From NCBI GenBank assembly GCA_900539375.1, contig UQBY01000008.1:45994-109993 (forward strand): a stretch of 64,000 nucleotides of DNA, read 5' to 3'. Source of the stretch: an uncultured Clostridium sp. GTDB lineage: Bacteria > Bacillota > Clostridia > Clostridiales > Clostridiaceae. The position numbers were made by a program, and so were the translations under genes. Under the pieces are notes generated by a model. That model searched no databases. It was not told the DNA's origin and worked only from the letters and a program-made list of their open reading frames with translations. This document shows, one piece after another, positions 1 to 7,916 of this stretch (position 1 is its first letter; the number at the start of each line of letters is the position of its first letter).

Positions 1-183
1 AAAGACCAAATACTAAAGATTCATCATATTAAATATAGAAGTGAAGGTGGCAGTGATAGACCTGAAAACTTAATTACTCTTTGTAGTAAATGTCATACAC
101 CAGCTAATCATAAGAAGGGTAAATTTCTTACTTGTTCAATACGAACCTACAATGTCTGTATTAGAATTGGTCAAATTGTTTAA
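1..183 (+). pseudogene. C-terminal remnant of an IscB-like (RRXRR/HNH) nuclease
   Basis: The window opens inside a reading frame that contains an HNH core: IHHIKYRSEGGSDRPENL, then LCSKCHTPANHKKGKF, ending at TAA 181-183. The paired His, the Asn and the CxxC pair match the HNH domain of IscB-type nucleases encoded by IS200/IS605 elements. After about base 120 the translation no longer resembles that family, and a TnpA-like sequence begins in another frame. The remnant therefore looks truncated by a deletion that joined it to the transposase tail. Everything upstream lies outside the window, so the protein may be longer. A group II intron or other HNH protein is a weaker alternative. Confidence 0.6.
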
Positions 184-334
184 GTAAATATCTACTTATA
201 GGCTTTGAAGACAAAACAATAATATGCAAGAAATTAGTAAGTTCTTTTGGAAGGAGAGAACTTTTTGGTCTGATGGATATTTTTCTTGTAGTATGGGAAA
301 TGTTTCTAAAGAAACAATTGAAAAGTATATTTAA
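122..334 (+). pseudogene. Degenerate C-terminal part of an IS200/IS605-family TnpA transposase
   Basis: One frame reads LVQYEPTMSVLELVKLFK, a stop (TAA 185-187), ISTYRL, a second stop (TGA 206-208), and then FFWKERTFWSDGYFSCSMG and NVSKETIEKYI before the final TAA. These are the C-terminal landmarks of Y1 (HUH) transposases: the hydrophobic VQ-PT segment and the LW...FWSDGYF...G.VS.ETIE.YI tail. The catalytic HUH motif lies further N-terminal and is absent. Two in-frame stops and the missing N-terminus make this non-functional. It overlaps the end of the HNH remnant in a different frame. Confidence 0.72.
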
Positions 335-343
335 AATTAAGGT

Positions 344-390
344 TAGGGCTTACATCCACTACCCTAAAGGGATAGTAGTTTTACACCTAA
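344..390 (+). repeat. Subterminal hairpin and right end of the decayed IS605-type element
   Basis: Just after the TnpA tail, GGGCTTACATCC precedes a hairpin, ACTACCC-TAAA-GGG(A)TAGT at 358-376, with one bulged A, followed by AGTTTTACACC. IS200/IS605 elements carry such imperfect subterminal hairpins, which TnpA recognises as single strands. Downstream, AAAGGG (397-402) and CCCTTTT (421-427) can form a short terminator-like stem before the next gene. The exact cleavage site is not assigned. Confidence 0.5.
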
Positions 391-462
391 TTATATAAAG
401 GGTAAAAATTAAAAAGATTGCCCTTTTCTTTTTATTTAAGTAATTTATGAGGAATGATGTTT

Positions 463-1263
463 ATGAAGGGGATAAAATGGACAAGAGAAGAAACTTTGAT
501 AGCATTTACATTATATTGCAAAATACCATTTGGGAAAATAAATAAAAACAATCCTGAAATTATTGAAGTTGCTAAAATATTGGGAAGAACAGAAAGTGCA
601 GTTGCAATGAAAATGTGTAATATAGCTAGTTACGATCCTATTCAGCAAGAACGAGGAATAAAAGGATTAAAAAATGGTAGTAAGATTGAGCAAGAAGTAT
701 GGAAAGAGTTTAATGAGAATAGTAATAAATTGATATTGGAAGCAGAAAAACTTTTATTTAAGTTAAAAAATAAGGAGATAAAAAATGAATCTGAATTAAA
801 CTTAGCTTATAATAGTTTTGATGAGATTGAGTATAAAGAAGCCATATTAGGAGGAGAAAGAGAAAGAGTAATTAATGAAAGAATTGGACAAGACTTCTTT
901 AGAAAGGTTGTTTTAAGTTCTTATAATAATTGTTGTTGTATGACAGGTATATCTATTAGTGAATTATTAATTGCAAGTCATATAAAACCATGGAAAGTAA
1001 GTAATAATGAAGATGAAAAAACTAATCCAAGAAATGGACTATGTTTAAATGCATTACATGATAAGGCTTTTGATAGAGGATTAATAACCATAGATAAAAA
1101 CTACAAAATTATTGTATCTTCAAAATTAAAGGAAAAAAAAGTTGATGATATTACAAAATTATGGATTGCTCAAAGTGAAGGAAAAAAAATAATTTTGCCA
1201 AATAGATTTATACCAAATAAACATTTTATTGAGTATCATAATGATATGATTTTTAAACCTTAA
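463..1263 (+). CDS. HNH restriction endonuclease (HNH_2 type)
   Basis: This 266-residue protein has two parts. The N-terminus (KWTREETLIAFTLYCKIPFG, then GRTESAVAMKM) is the helical region usually seen at the start of restriction-type HNH nucleases. The C-terminal part carries SHIKPWKVSNNEDEKTNPRN followed by GLCLNALHDKAFDRG, the HNH_2 metal-binding and catalytic core; the relevant residues are His in SHIKPW, Asn in PRNGL and His in LHDKAFD. GAGGA at 449-453 is 9 bases before ATG 463, so 463 is preferred over ATGs at 454 and 457. It is the first gene of a cassette with a B3-domain protein and a cytosine methyltransferase, which supports a role in restriction. It lies directly downstream of an IS remnant, consistent with lateral transfer. 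Confidence 0.8.
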   Translation: MKGIKWTREETLIAFTLYCKIPFGKINKNNPEIIEVAKILGRTESAVAMKMCNIASYDPIQQERGIKGLKNGSKIEQEVWKEFNENSNKLILEAEKLLFKLKNKEIKNESELNLAYNSFDEIEYKEAILGGERERVINERIGQDFFRKVVLSSYNNCCCMTGISISELLIASHIKPWKVSNNEDEKTNPRNGLCLNALHDKAFDRGLITIDKNYKIIVSSKLKEKKVDDITKLWIAQSEGKKIILPNRFIPNKHFIEYHNDMIFKP

Positions 1264-1383
1264 AGTTAAAATTTTTAATAAATATAAAAAATATATATTA
1301 TAATTTTCATTATGCAATGTACAGTATATAATTTGTATGTTAGACAAGCTTAAGTATATTTTTTTATAAAGAGGTGAAAAATT

Positions 1384-2511
1384 ATGTTTATAACAAAAGA
1401 AAGTGGAAATACTAAAAAGAGATATATAAATATGTTAAAAGCAATGGCATCATTATCAAGATTATCTTCTGAAAGTGCTGTACCATATTTAGGATATAGA
1501 GAAGTTGAAAATATATTTTGTAAAGTATTTGAGGCAGAAAATTTATCTAGAAGTGATTGCTCAGCTGATGCATCTAAAAATGGAGTTGGTATAGGAATAA
1601 AAACATTTTTAGAAGGCAACGGAAAGAGTTGGCAAAAAGTTGCGGAATTTAACAAGGATGCAAGTTTATTTAAAAGTAAGTCACAAAATGAGATAGTATT
1701 AATAATTTCAAAATTAAGAAATGAGAGAATAAATGCCACAAAAAGAATATATGGATTAAATGAGATGATATATCATTGTGTTGTTAGGCAGGAAGGCGAA
1801 ATAAAAGTATTTGAATGCCCAATGGATTTAATAGATATAGATTCTATAAAAAACATTAAATTTGGAAGAAGTAATACAGTAACTTTTAATGATGATATTA
1901 ATGAGTATAGTATTAACTTATCAAAAAGTACATTATATAAAAGATTTATAACTAAAAATGTTATTTTAGAAACAAAGGTTGAAATTATAGCAGATCCGTA
2001 TGAGATAATAATGAATTTATTAACAGGAGGTAATAAGTTGACCTTTGAGCCTATAAATAAAGAAAAACCACATGTATTTTTACCATTATATTCAGAAACT
2101 GAAAAGAAGAAAGTGCCAGAAAAAAGTGGCTTAAATCAATGGAATGCAAATGGAAGAAAAAGAAAATACAATGAAGTTTATATACCAATTCCTATATTTA
2201 TTCGTAAAAATTTTAAAGGATTTTTCCCAAGTAGAGATAAAACATTTGACTTATTACTTCCAGATGGAAAAAGATTAAATGCTAAAATTTGTCAAGATGG
2301 AGGGAAAGCATTAATGACTAATCCCAATACAGACTTAGGAGAATGGATATTAAGACAAGTCATGAATTTAAATGAAGGAGAGATTTTAACTTATGCTAGG
2401 TTAGAAGAGCTTGGAATAGATTCAGTTGTAATATATAAGGAAGAAAATAATATGTATTCAATTGATTTTACTAAAATTGGTTCTTATGATGAATTTAAAG
2501 AAGGAATATAA
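1384..2511 (+). CDS. Putative restriction endonuclease with NgoFVII-like B3 C-terminal domain
   Basis: This is a 375-residue protein between an HNH nuclease and a DNA cytosine methyltransferase. The C-terminal third (about residues 250-375: SGLNQWNANGRKRKYNEVYI, then a PIPIFIRKNF segment, CQDGGKALM and LGEWILRQV) resembles the B3-type DNA-recognition domain of NgoFVII-family restriction enzymes. The N-terminal 200 residues are alpha/beta-like, with GVGIGIKTFL and KVAEFNK segments. I cannot identify a catalytic PD-(D/E)xK or phospholipase-D HxK motif there with certainty. GAGGTG precedes ATG 1384 at good spacing. It may supply sequence recognition, cleavage or both, and a two-protein nuclease with the HNH product is possible. 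The family assignment is from memory of conserved motifs, not from a search. Confidence 0.6.
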   Translation: MFITKESGNTKKRYINMLKAMASLSRLSSESAVPYLGYREVENIFCKVFEAENLSRSDCSADASKNGVGIGIKTFLEGNGKSWQKVAEFNKDASLFKSKSQNEIVLIISKLRNERINATKRIYGLNEMIYHCVVRQEGEIKVFECPMDLIDIDSIKNIKFGRSNTVTFNDDINEYSINLSKSTLYKRFITKNVILETKVEIIADPYEIIMNLLTGGNKLTFEPINKEKPHVFLPLYSETEKKKVPEKSGLNQWNANGRKRKYNEVYIPIPIFIRKNFKGFFPSRDKTFDLLLPDGKRLNAKICQDGGKALMTNPNTDLGEWILRQVMNLNEGEILTYARLEELGIDSVVIYKEENNMYSIDFTKIGSYDEFKEGI

Positions 2512-2583
2512 AAACATTCTTTTAACATATGAAAATATGATATACTAAATATACGAAAAATAGTTCAAAAGAGGTGATAAAGA

Positions 2584-3567
2584 TTGAATTACAGCTATAA
2601 AGTTGGAAGTATGTTTGCAGGCATTGGAGGAATTTGTTTAGGTTTTAAAATGGCAGGAGCAGAAATTGTATGGGCAAATGAAATAGATAAATATGCCTGT
2701 ATTACATATAGAGAAAACTTTGGAGACAAATATCTTATTGAAGGAGATATACATGATATAAGAACAGAAGATATTCCAGATATAGATATATTGACATCTG
2801 GTTTTCCATGCCAAGCTTTTTCTATAGCAGGCTATAGAAAGGGTTTTGATGATGAACGCGGAAATCTATTTTTTGAAACCTTAAGAGTTATAAAGGATAA
2901 GCGACCAAGAGCATTTATAATAGAAAATGTTAAAAATTTAGTTAATCATGATAATGGAAGAACATTTAATATAATGAAAGATGCTTTAATACAAGAAGGG
3001 TATCATATAAAATATAAAGTTCTTAATTCTATGGAATTTGGGAATGTACCTCAAAATAGGGAACGTATATATGTTGTAGGTTTTTTAGATAGAGATGAAA
3101 GTCATAGATTTGAATTCCCTGAATCAGTAAAATTGACTAAATCTATTGGAGACATTGTAAATAAAGAAATTAAAGTAGATGAAAAATATTACTATACTTC
3201 TTCGTCAAAATATTACAATGATTTAAAAGAAACAATAACTAAAGAAGACACAATATATCAATTAAGGAGAGTTTATATAAGAGAAAATAAAAGTTCAGTA
3301 TGTCCTACATTAACAGCTAATATGGGAACTGGTGGACATAATGTTCCTTTAATAAAAGATAAATATGGGATTAGAAAATTAACGCCAAGAGAATGTTTAT
3401 TATTTCAAGGTTTTCCTAAAAATTATAAAATACCACAGAAATTAAGTAATGGTCAGCTATATAAGCAAGCTGGAAATTCTGTTTCTGTTCCAGTGATAAA
3501 AAGAATTGCAGAGAATATGATATTAGCAATGAATGAAAATGATCATATTAATTATAAAATTATATAG
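2584..3567 (+). CDS. DNA (cytosine-5) methyltransferase of the R-M cassette
   Basis: This 327-residue C5-cytosine methyltransferase transfers methyl from SAM to a target cytosine and protects the host from the adjacent nucleases. Motif I is FAGIGGICLGF (about residues 11-21), motif IV is GFPCQAFSIAG with catalytic Cys76, motif VI is IENVKN, motif VIII is QNRERIYVVGF, motif IX includes LTPRECLLFQGF and motif X is QAGNSVSVPVI (usually QxGNSV). The region between motifs VIII and IX is short, as in small single-target enzymes. The start is TTG 2584, preceded by AGAGGTGATAAAGA. The target sequence cannot be read from the protein. Confidence 0.95.
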   Translation: MNYSYKVGSMFAGIGGICLGFKMAGAEIVWANEIDKYACITYRENFGDKYLIEGDIHDIRTEDIPDIDILTSGFPCQAFSIAGYRKGFDDERGNLFFETLRVIKDKRPRAFIIENVKNLVNHDNGRTFNIMKDALIQEGYHIKYKVLNSMEFGNVPQNRERIYVVGFLDRDESHRFEFPESVKLTKSIGDIVNKEIKVDEKYYYTSSSKYYNDLKETITKEDTIYQLRRVYIRENKSSVCPTLTANMGTGGHNVPLIKDKYGIRKLTPRECLLFQGFPKNYKIPQKLSNGQLYKQAGNSVSVPVIKRIAENMILAMNENDHINYKII

Positions 3568-3601
3568 ATAAAAATATAGAAGTTATTATTTTAGCAAGAA
3601 T

Positions 3602-3699
3602 GGGACTGTTGCATCAAGAAATATTAATGTAATATATAGTGATTTGATAAACACATATTACAATTTATATTGTTATGAAATTTCTTTGTGCAACAGCCC
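3602..3699. repeat. 98-bp palindromic element with IS6-like ends (copy 1)
   Basis: The left end is GGGACTGTTGCATCAAGAAA and the right end is the inverse of GGGCTGTTGCACAAAGAAAT. The ends resemble IS6-family termini (GG..CTGTTGCAAA). The interior has no coding capacity but is itself imperfectly palindromic (TGTAATATA against CATATTACA). A shorter relative lies at 29176-29243. This fits a MITE or an internally deleted IS6-type element. It also serves as a hairpin between the methyltransferase and the surface-protein gene. Confidence 0.65.
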
Positions 3700-3762
3700 T
3701 TGTTTGTTTTATCATATTAAGTCTCATTTTATTATTAATTGATATTCAGTATATAAGTAATG

Positions 3763-3791
3763 TTGACTTTTTTTAACTTAAGGTATAAAAT
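3763..3791 (+). promoter_or_regulatory. Sigma-A type promoter of the surface-protein gene
   Basis: TTGACT (3763-3768), 17 bp, TAAAAT (3786-3791). This predicts a start near 3798 and an untranslated leader of about 90 bases before ATG 3890. Confidence 0.55.
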
Positions 3792-3833
3792 ATTAAAAAA
3801 ACTCAAATTTTTCCTAAAAAAACAGTTCGATTT

Positions 3834-3856
3834 AGCCTATTTTTAAGGCTTTTTTG
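3834..3856 (+). terminator. Possible attenuator in the leader of the surface-protein gene
   Basis: AGCCT-ATTTTTA-AGGCT followed by six T lies downstream of the predicted promoter and 34 bases before the start codon. The stem is only 5 bp, so it may be a weak attenuator or simply an end for upstream transcription. Confidence 0.35.
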
Positions 3857-3889
3857 ATAAAAATTTCAATAAAATAGGGGGGAGTAAAG

Positions 3890-6697
3890 ATGATTGGAAA
3901 AAAGAATTTTCAGCGTATAGTTGCTGGTGTTATTAGTGCAATGCTATTTTCAAGTGTAAGTGGTGTTAGTGCTTTAGCAGCTAGTAAGAAAAATAATCTT
4001 ATTAACATTCAGCATAGCTATACAAATAATGGTTACACATTTGAAAAGATTTCACATGCTTCAGAAGGAACTGAAACTGCAGATGGGGTTGTAGATTATC
4101 TTGGAAATCACAATATTGAGGCTTACAAAGATGGTGTTAGTGAAACGGGAAAAGGTGATTCAACACAATCTTATAGCTATTGTGCGGCAACTTATGGAGA
4201 TTGGATTTATGTAGGTACAATGTATGGTGCTTTAAGTGCATATAGTCAAGCTAAGAATGCTCTTGTTGGTGAAGGAGTTTCTGAAGATATTGCTACAGCT
4301 GTTGTTGATGCAATGTTTAATGGTAAGTTAAATAAGGGTAGAGAAGAGGATGGCTATTATGCAGGAAGTGTTTTCTTTAAATTTAATGTTGTAACAGGTG
4401 AAACTAAAGTTCTTATGTCTCGTGAAATGTTTGAAAAGGGTGAATGTGAAGGTGTTCCAATATTTAGAAGTGCTGTTGAATATAATAATAAGTTATATTT
4501 TGTTGGACTTGTTAGTAAAGGTGATGCTTTAACACAATATGGTTCAAAGGCTTTAGATATGGAAATTATGATGCAAACTGGTGTCCCAAGTATTTATGAA
4601 CTTGACCCAACAACAGATGAATTAGTTAAGGTTTATGAATGTGTTGATTTAGAGGGTTATCGTGCTCTTAATGCTAAAAATGTATTTACTTCAACACGTG
4701 CTATAGGTACTTATAAGGATTATTTAATAGCTGGTGGTTTAACAATTGATACAAATAATCCAGATGATAATGGACAAGCTGTTATTTATGCCACAAATGA
4801 TCCTGGTTCAGGTGATTTTAAAGTTATTGCTGATATGAACGATTTATTTAATTATCCTGCAATTTGGCGTGATGGTTCTTCAGGTGGTGGAGGTATCTAC
4901 CAAGTTGTTGAGTATAATAATAGTCTTTATGTTTCTATAGTTAGTGGTACATATGACACTATGAATGAGAAAACTCGTCAATTCCGTCCATTTGCTGTTG
5001 TTCGTGGTGATTATGATGAAACTAAGGGTACTATTGATGATGCTAATGCATGGACTTGGACACCTATTATTGGAGACAAAGAAAATGACAATGCAAAATA
5101 TACTTTTGGTATTGACCCAGAACGTACATCTTCAGGGGCTTGTACTTTACAAGTTTATAATGACCATTTATACATTGGCGAATACAATGATGTTAATGGT
5201 GGATTAAGAGGTATTTTACAATATAAAGAATTTGCAACTTTAGCAAATAACTTAACTCAATCTATTAATTTATATCGTTTAGATAAAGATGAAAATGTTG
5301 AATTAGTTGTTGGTGATCCTACTGAAATGTTTCCAGAAGGTGGCATCTCAGGTTGGGGAAGTGGTTATGAAACTCATATGACACAATACACATGGATGAC
5401 AACTGTCTATGATGATGTAATGTATTTAAGTACAATGGATGAAACTTCTTTACTACATGTGTTTGCACAACTTGTTAATGGTGAATTACTTGAAATGTCT
5501 GAAGAAGAATGGAAGAGTCAAGTTAACTATATTAAAGTTTTAGTTGAATTAATTAAAAATTCATTTAAACAAGATGAAAAAATTTCACTTATGTCAGCAG
5601 AAAATGGAATTGAGGAACTTACAGAAGACAATGCTACTGCAATTGTTGAAGATGCCATTGAAAATGTTGATGATGTTTACAGCATAACAGATGAACAAGA
5701 AAAAGAAGTTGTTGATGCAATTGTTGATGGTGACATTGATTTTAATAAAGATGTAATTAATAATAAGGATGCTAATGCGTTAGATGAAATAAATAAAACT
5801 CTTGACCAATTAACAGCTCTTGTTTCAAGTAATGATATTGAGTCTTTTGCTAAAACTTATGAAAGACTTTTAAATGAGTATGAAAAATATAAAGATGAGT
5901 TGCCTGATATTCTTAAGGCTGCATATAAGATGCTTTTAGACTATGTAACACTTGAAAATATGAAAGATTTACTAACTTGCATGAAATATATGAAAGATTC
6001 TGTTGCAGGATTTGACTTATATGCAATTAAAGAAGCTAGTGATGGCAGTGTAGATATAACAACTGTTACAAATAATGGTTTTAGTGATCGTTATAATCAT
6101 GGTCTTCGTATTTTTGCCGCAACTACTGATTATATGGTTATTGGAACAGCTAATCCATTCTATGGAACTCAATTATGGCGTATGTCTGCTACACCAGATG
6201 CAACATATGAACATACTCATGTTGCAGGTGAAGCTGTAAAGGAAAATGTTGTTGAAGCAACAGAAACAACAGATGGTCATTATGATTCAGTTGTTTATTG
6301 TACAGGTTGTGGTGAAGAGATGAGTCGTACAGAAGTAACAATTCCTGCTACTCCTAAAGATCCAGAAACTCCTGAAAAACCAGATAAGCCAGATAAACCA
6401 GAAACTCCTAATAAGCCAGATAAGCCAGAAACTCCTAATAAGCCAGATAAACCAGACAAACCAGAAACTCCAAAGGTTCCTAATAATTCAGGACAAAGTG
6501 GTAATAGTGGCAATACTGGAAATAACAACAAGACTTATGGAAATAAAACTTTAGGAAGTGTTTCTAATAAGCCAAAGACAGGAGATACTAACAGTACTTT
6601 ATTATGGGTTATTATGGGTACTATGGCACTAGGTGTTATGGTAGTAAGTGGTACAATTCTTGTAGTGAAAAAACGTAAAAATAATAAATTATCTTAA
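3890..6697 (+). CDS. Sortase-anchored surface protein, predicted beta-propeller
   Basis: This 935-residue secreted protein has an N-terminal signal peptide (MIGKKNFQRIVAGVISAMLF, cleavage probably after SALAA). The C-terminus has the LPXTG-like motif KPKTGD, a hydrophobic segment and a KKRKNN tail, so sortase should attach it to peptidoglycan. Seven similar strands recur: YGDWIYVG (about 101), YNNKLYFVG (197), YKDYLIAGG (273), YNNSLYVSI (343), YNDHLYIGE (422), YDDVMYLST (506) and TTDYMVIGT (744). This is the pattern of a seven-bladed propeller. A mainly helical insertion (about 540-690) separates the last two. After a CTGCGEE motif, a PDKP/PETP-rich wall-spanning stalk occupies about 825-865. 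CGT is common for Arg here, unlike most neighbours, which hints at transfer. Ligand and function are unknown. Confidence 0.8.
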   Translation: MIGKKNFQRIVAGVISAMLFSSVSGVSALAASKKNNLINIQHSYTNNGYTFEKISHASEGTETADGVVDYLGNHNIEAYKDGVSETGKGDSTQSYSYCAATYGDWIYVGTMYGALSAYSQAKNALVGEGVSEDIATAVVDAMFNGKLNKGREEDGYYAGSVFFKFNVVTGETKVLMSREMFEKGECEGVPIFRSAVEYNNKLYFVGLVSKGDALTQYGSKALDMEIMMQTGVPSIYELDPTTDELVKVYECVDLEGYRALNAKNVFTSTRAIGTYKDYLIAGGLTIDTNNPDDNGQAVIYATNDPGSGDFKVIADMNDLFNYPAIWRDGSSGGGGIYQVVEYNNSLYVSIVSGTYDTMNEKTRQFRPFAVVRGDYDETKGTIDDANAWTWTPIIGDKENDNAKYTFGIDPERTSSGACTLQVYNDHLYIGEYNDVNGGLRGILQYKEFATLANNLTQSINLYRLDKDENVELVVGDPTEMFPEGGISGWGSGYETHMTQYTWMTTVYDDVMYLSTMDETSLLHVFAQLVNGELLEMSEEEWKSQVNYIKVLVELIKNSFKQDEKISLMSAENGIEELTEDNATAIVEDAIENVDDVYSITDEQEKEVVDAIVDGDIDFNKDVINNKDANALDEINKTLDQLTALVSSNDIESFAKTYERLLNEYEKYKDELPDILKAAYKMLLDYVTLENMKDLLTCMKYMKDSVAGFDLYAIKEASDGSVDITTVTNNGFSDRYNHGLRIFAATTDYMVIGTANPFYGTQLWRMSATPDATYEHTHVAGEAVKENVVEATETTDGHYDSVVYCTGCGEEMSRTEVTIPATPKDPETPEKPDKPDKPETPNKPDKPETPNKPDKPDKPETPKVPNNSGQSGNSGNTGNNNKTYGNKTLGSVSNKPKTGDTNSTLLWVIMGTMALGVMVVSGTILVVKKRKNNKLS

Positions 6698-6709
6698 TTT
6701 ATAATAAAG

Positions 6710-6750
6710 AAAGCGTGATACAGTATATTTAACACTGTCACGCTTTTTTT
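6710..6750 (+). terminator. Strong intrinsic terminator after the surface-protein gene
   Basis: AGCGTGATACAGT pairs with ACTGTCACGCT (one unpaired A) and is followed by a T run. It probably also ends the convergent gene downstream. Confidence 0.85.
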
Positions 6751-6757
6751 ATAACTT

Positions 6758-7738
6758 TTATTTATCAGCTTCAAAAATTATTTTAGCATCTTTTCTAGCC
6801 CTAACAGCAGTTTTAATAACTTTTATAGAGTGATTTAAAAGTTCATAACATTTTTCAAAGTTTTTTTCACTAAATATTTTTTCAAAGTCAATTAATTCAT
6901 AGGTCATTCTATTTGAATATTTTTGTTCATTATAATTTTCTAAACCTTCTTTAGTTTGTATTTCAATTGAAGGACATTTATTAGATGGGCCATTAACTTT
7001 TATATATCCTTTTTCTCCTTGAATAATAGCAAAGCTTGGACTTTCAGCATCTTTAGCACCTATACATTCACATATAAAATTAGGATATTTAAGTATAACA
7101 ATTCCGGAGGTATCAATTCCATTTAAAGCAATATTAGCAAAGTATTTTACTTCTTCTGGTTTTCCAAAAAGTCCAGTTACAAAATGAAGATTATAAATAT
7201 TTATATCATATAAAGCACCACCAGAGAATTTAGTAGTAAAAACATTAGCAAATTCACCTTTTAAAAATCTATCATATCTACTTGAATATTGAGAGTAGTT
7301 ACATTGAACTAATTTTATTTTTCCTATTTTACTAAGACTTTCTTTAACTTTAATGTAGTTAGGAAGATGTATTGTTGTAATTGCTTCAAAAAGGAAAAGC
7401 TTTTTTTCTTTTGCAGTTTTTATTAATGTTTCTGCCTCTTCTATTGTTGATGTAAATGGCTTTTCGTTTATAACATTCTTCCCAGATTTTAATGCTTTTA
7501 ATGTATATTCATAGTGGAGACTATTTGGAAGAGCTATATATATAAATTCTATTTCCTTATCATTTAAAAGAGATTCATAATCAGTATATGTTTTCTTTAT
7601 GTTAAATTTATTAGCTAAGTTTGAAGCTGTTTCTTGTTTTCTTGAATAAACTGCTACACAATTTACATTTTCTACTTCACTTACAGCATTTAAAAATTCT
7701 TCTACAATAGCACCTGTGCCTACTGTTCCTATTTTCAT
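6758..7738 (-). CDS. Gfo/Idh/MocA-family NAD(P)-dependent oxidoreductase
   Basis: This 326-residue cytoplasmic dehydrogenase has a Rossmann domain at its N-terminus (KIGTVGTGAIVEEFL) and the family signature EKPFTSTIEEAE near residues 92-103, whose Lys normally lies at the active site. The C-terminal half is the alpha/beta substrate domain of MviM-like proteins. Members oxidise or epimerise sugars, inositols or related polyols, and the substrate cannot be told here. It stands alone, convergent with the surface-protein gene and divergent from the HAD phosphatase gene. No sugar transporter is adjacent, so there is no context to narrow the substrate. Confidence 0.85.
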   Translation of the reverse strand: MKIGTVGTGAIVEEFLNAVSEVENVNCVAVYSRKQETASNLANKFNIKKTYTDYESLLNDKEIEFIYIALPNSLHYEYTLKALKSGKNVINEKPFTSTIEEAETLIKTAKEKKLFLFEAITTIHLPNYIKVKESLSKIGKIKLVQCNYSQYSSRYDRFLKGEFANVFTTKFSGGALYDINIYNLHFVTGLFGKPEEVKYFANIALNGIDTSGIVILKYPNFICECIGAKDAESPSFAIIQGEKGYIKVNGPSNKCPSIEIQTKEGLENYNEQKYSNRMTYELIDFEKIFSEKNFEKCYELLNHSIKVIKTAVRARKDAKIIFEADK

Positions 7739-7916
7739 AAAATCAATCCTTTCATATATTAATTACTTACAATTTAAATTATATCATAAAAGTCTGCGAA
7801 TACGTTTAAATAAAAAGTTAAAGTAATTTATAGAAAGCTATTAATAAATAATGTATTATATAAAAGAAAACTAAAATAAAAATGGAAATTTACATTTTAC
7901 ATAAGGAGAAAAATTT

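Noticed and set aside
1159..1347. Minus-strand 62-residue frame at the HNH gene end.
   Set aside because: It mainly overlaps the HNH gene in antisense and AT-rich intergenic DNA. The product is a Phe/Tyr/Ile-rich chance translation.
6360..6480. Tandem PDKP/PETP-coding repeats that could be mistaken for a CRISPR-like or minisatellite array, with an antisense 78-residue frame (6295-6531).
   Set aside because: The repeat units are codon-level repeats inside a continuous coding frame, without spacers. They are the wall-spanning stalk of the surface protein, and the antisense frame is only a mirror of it.
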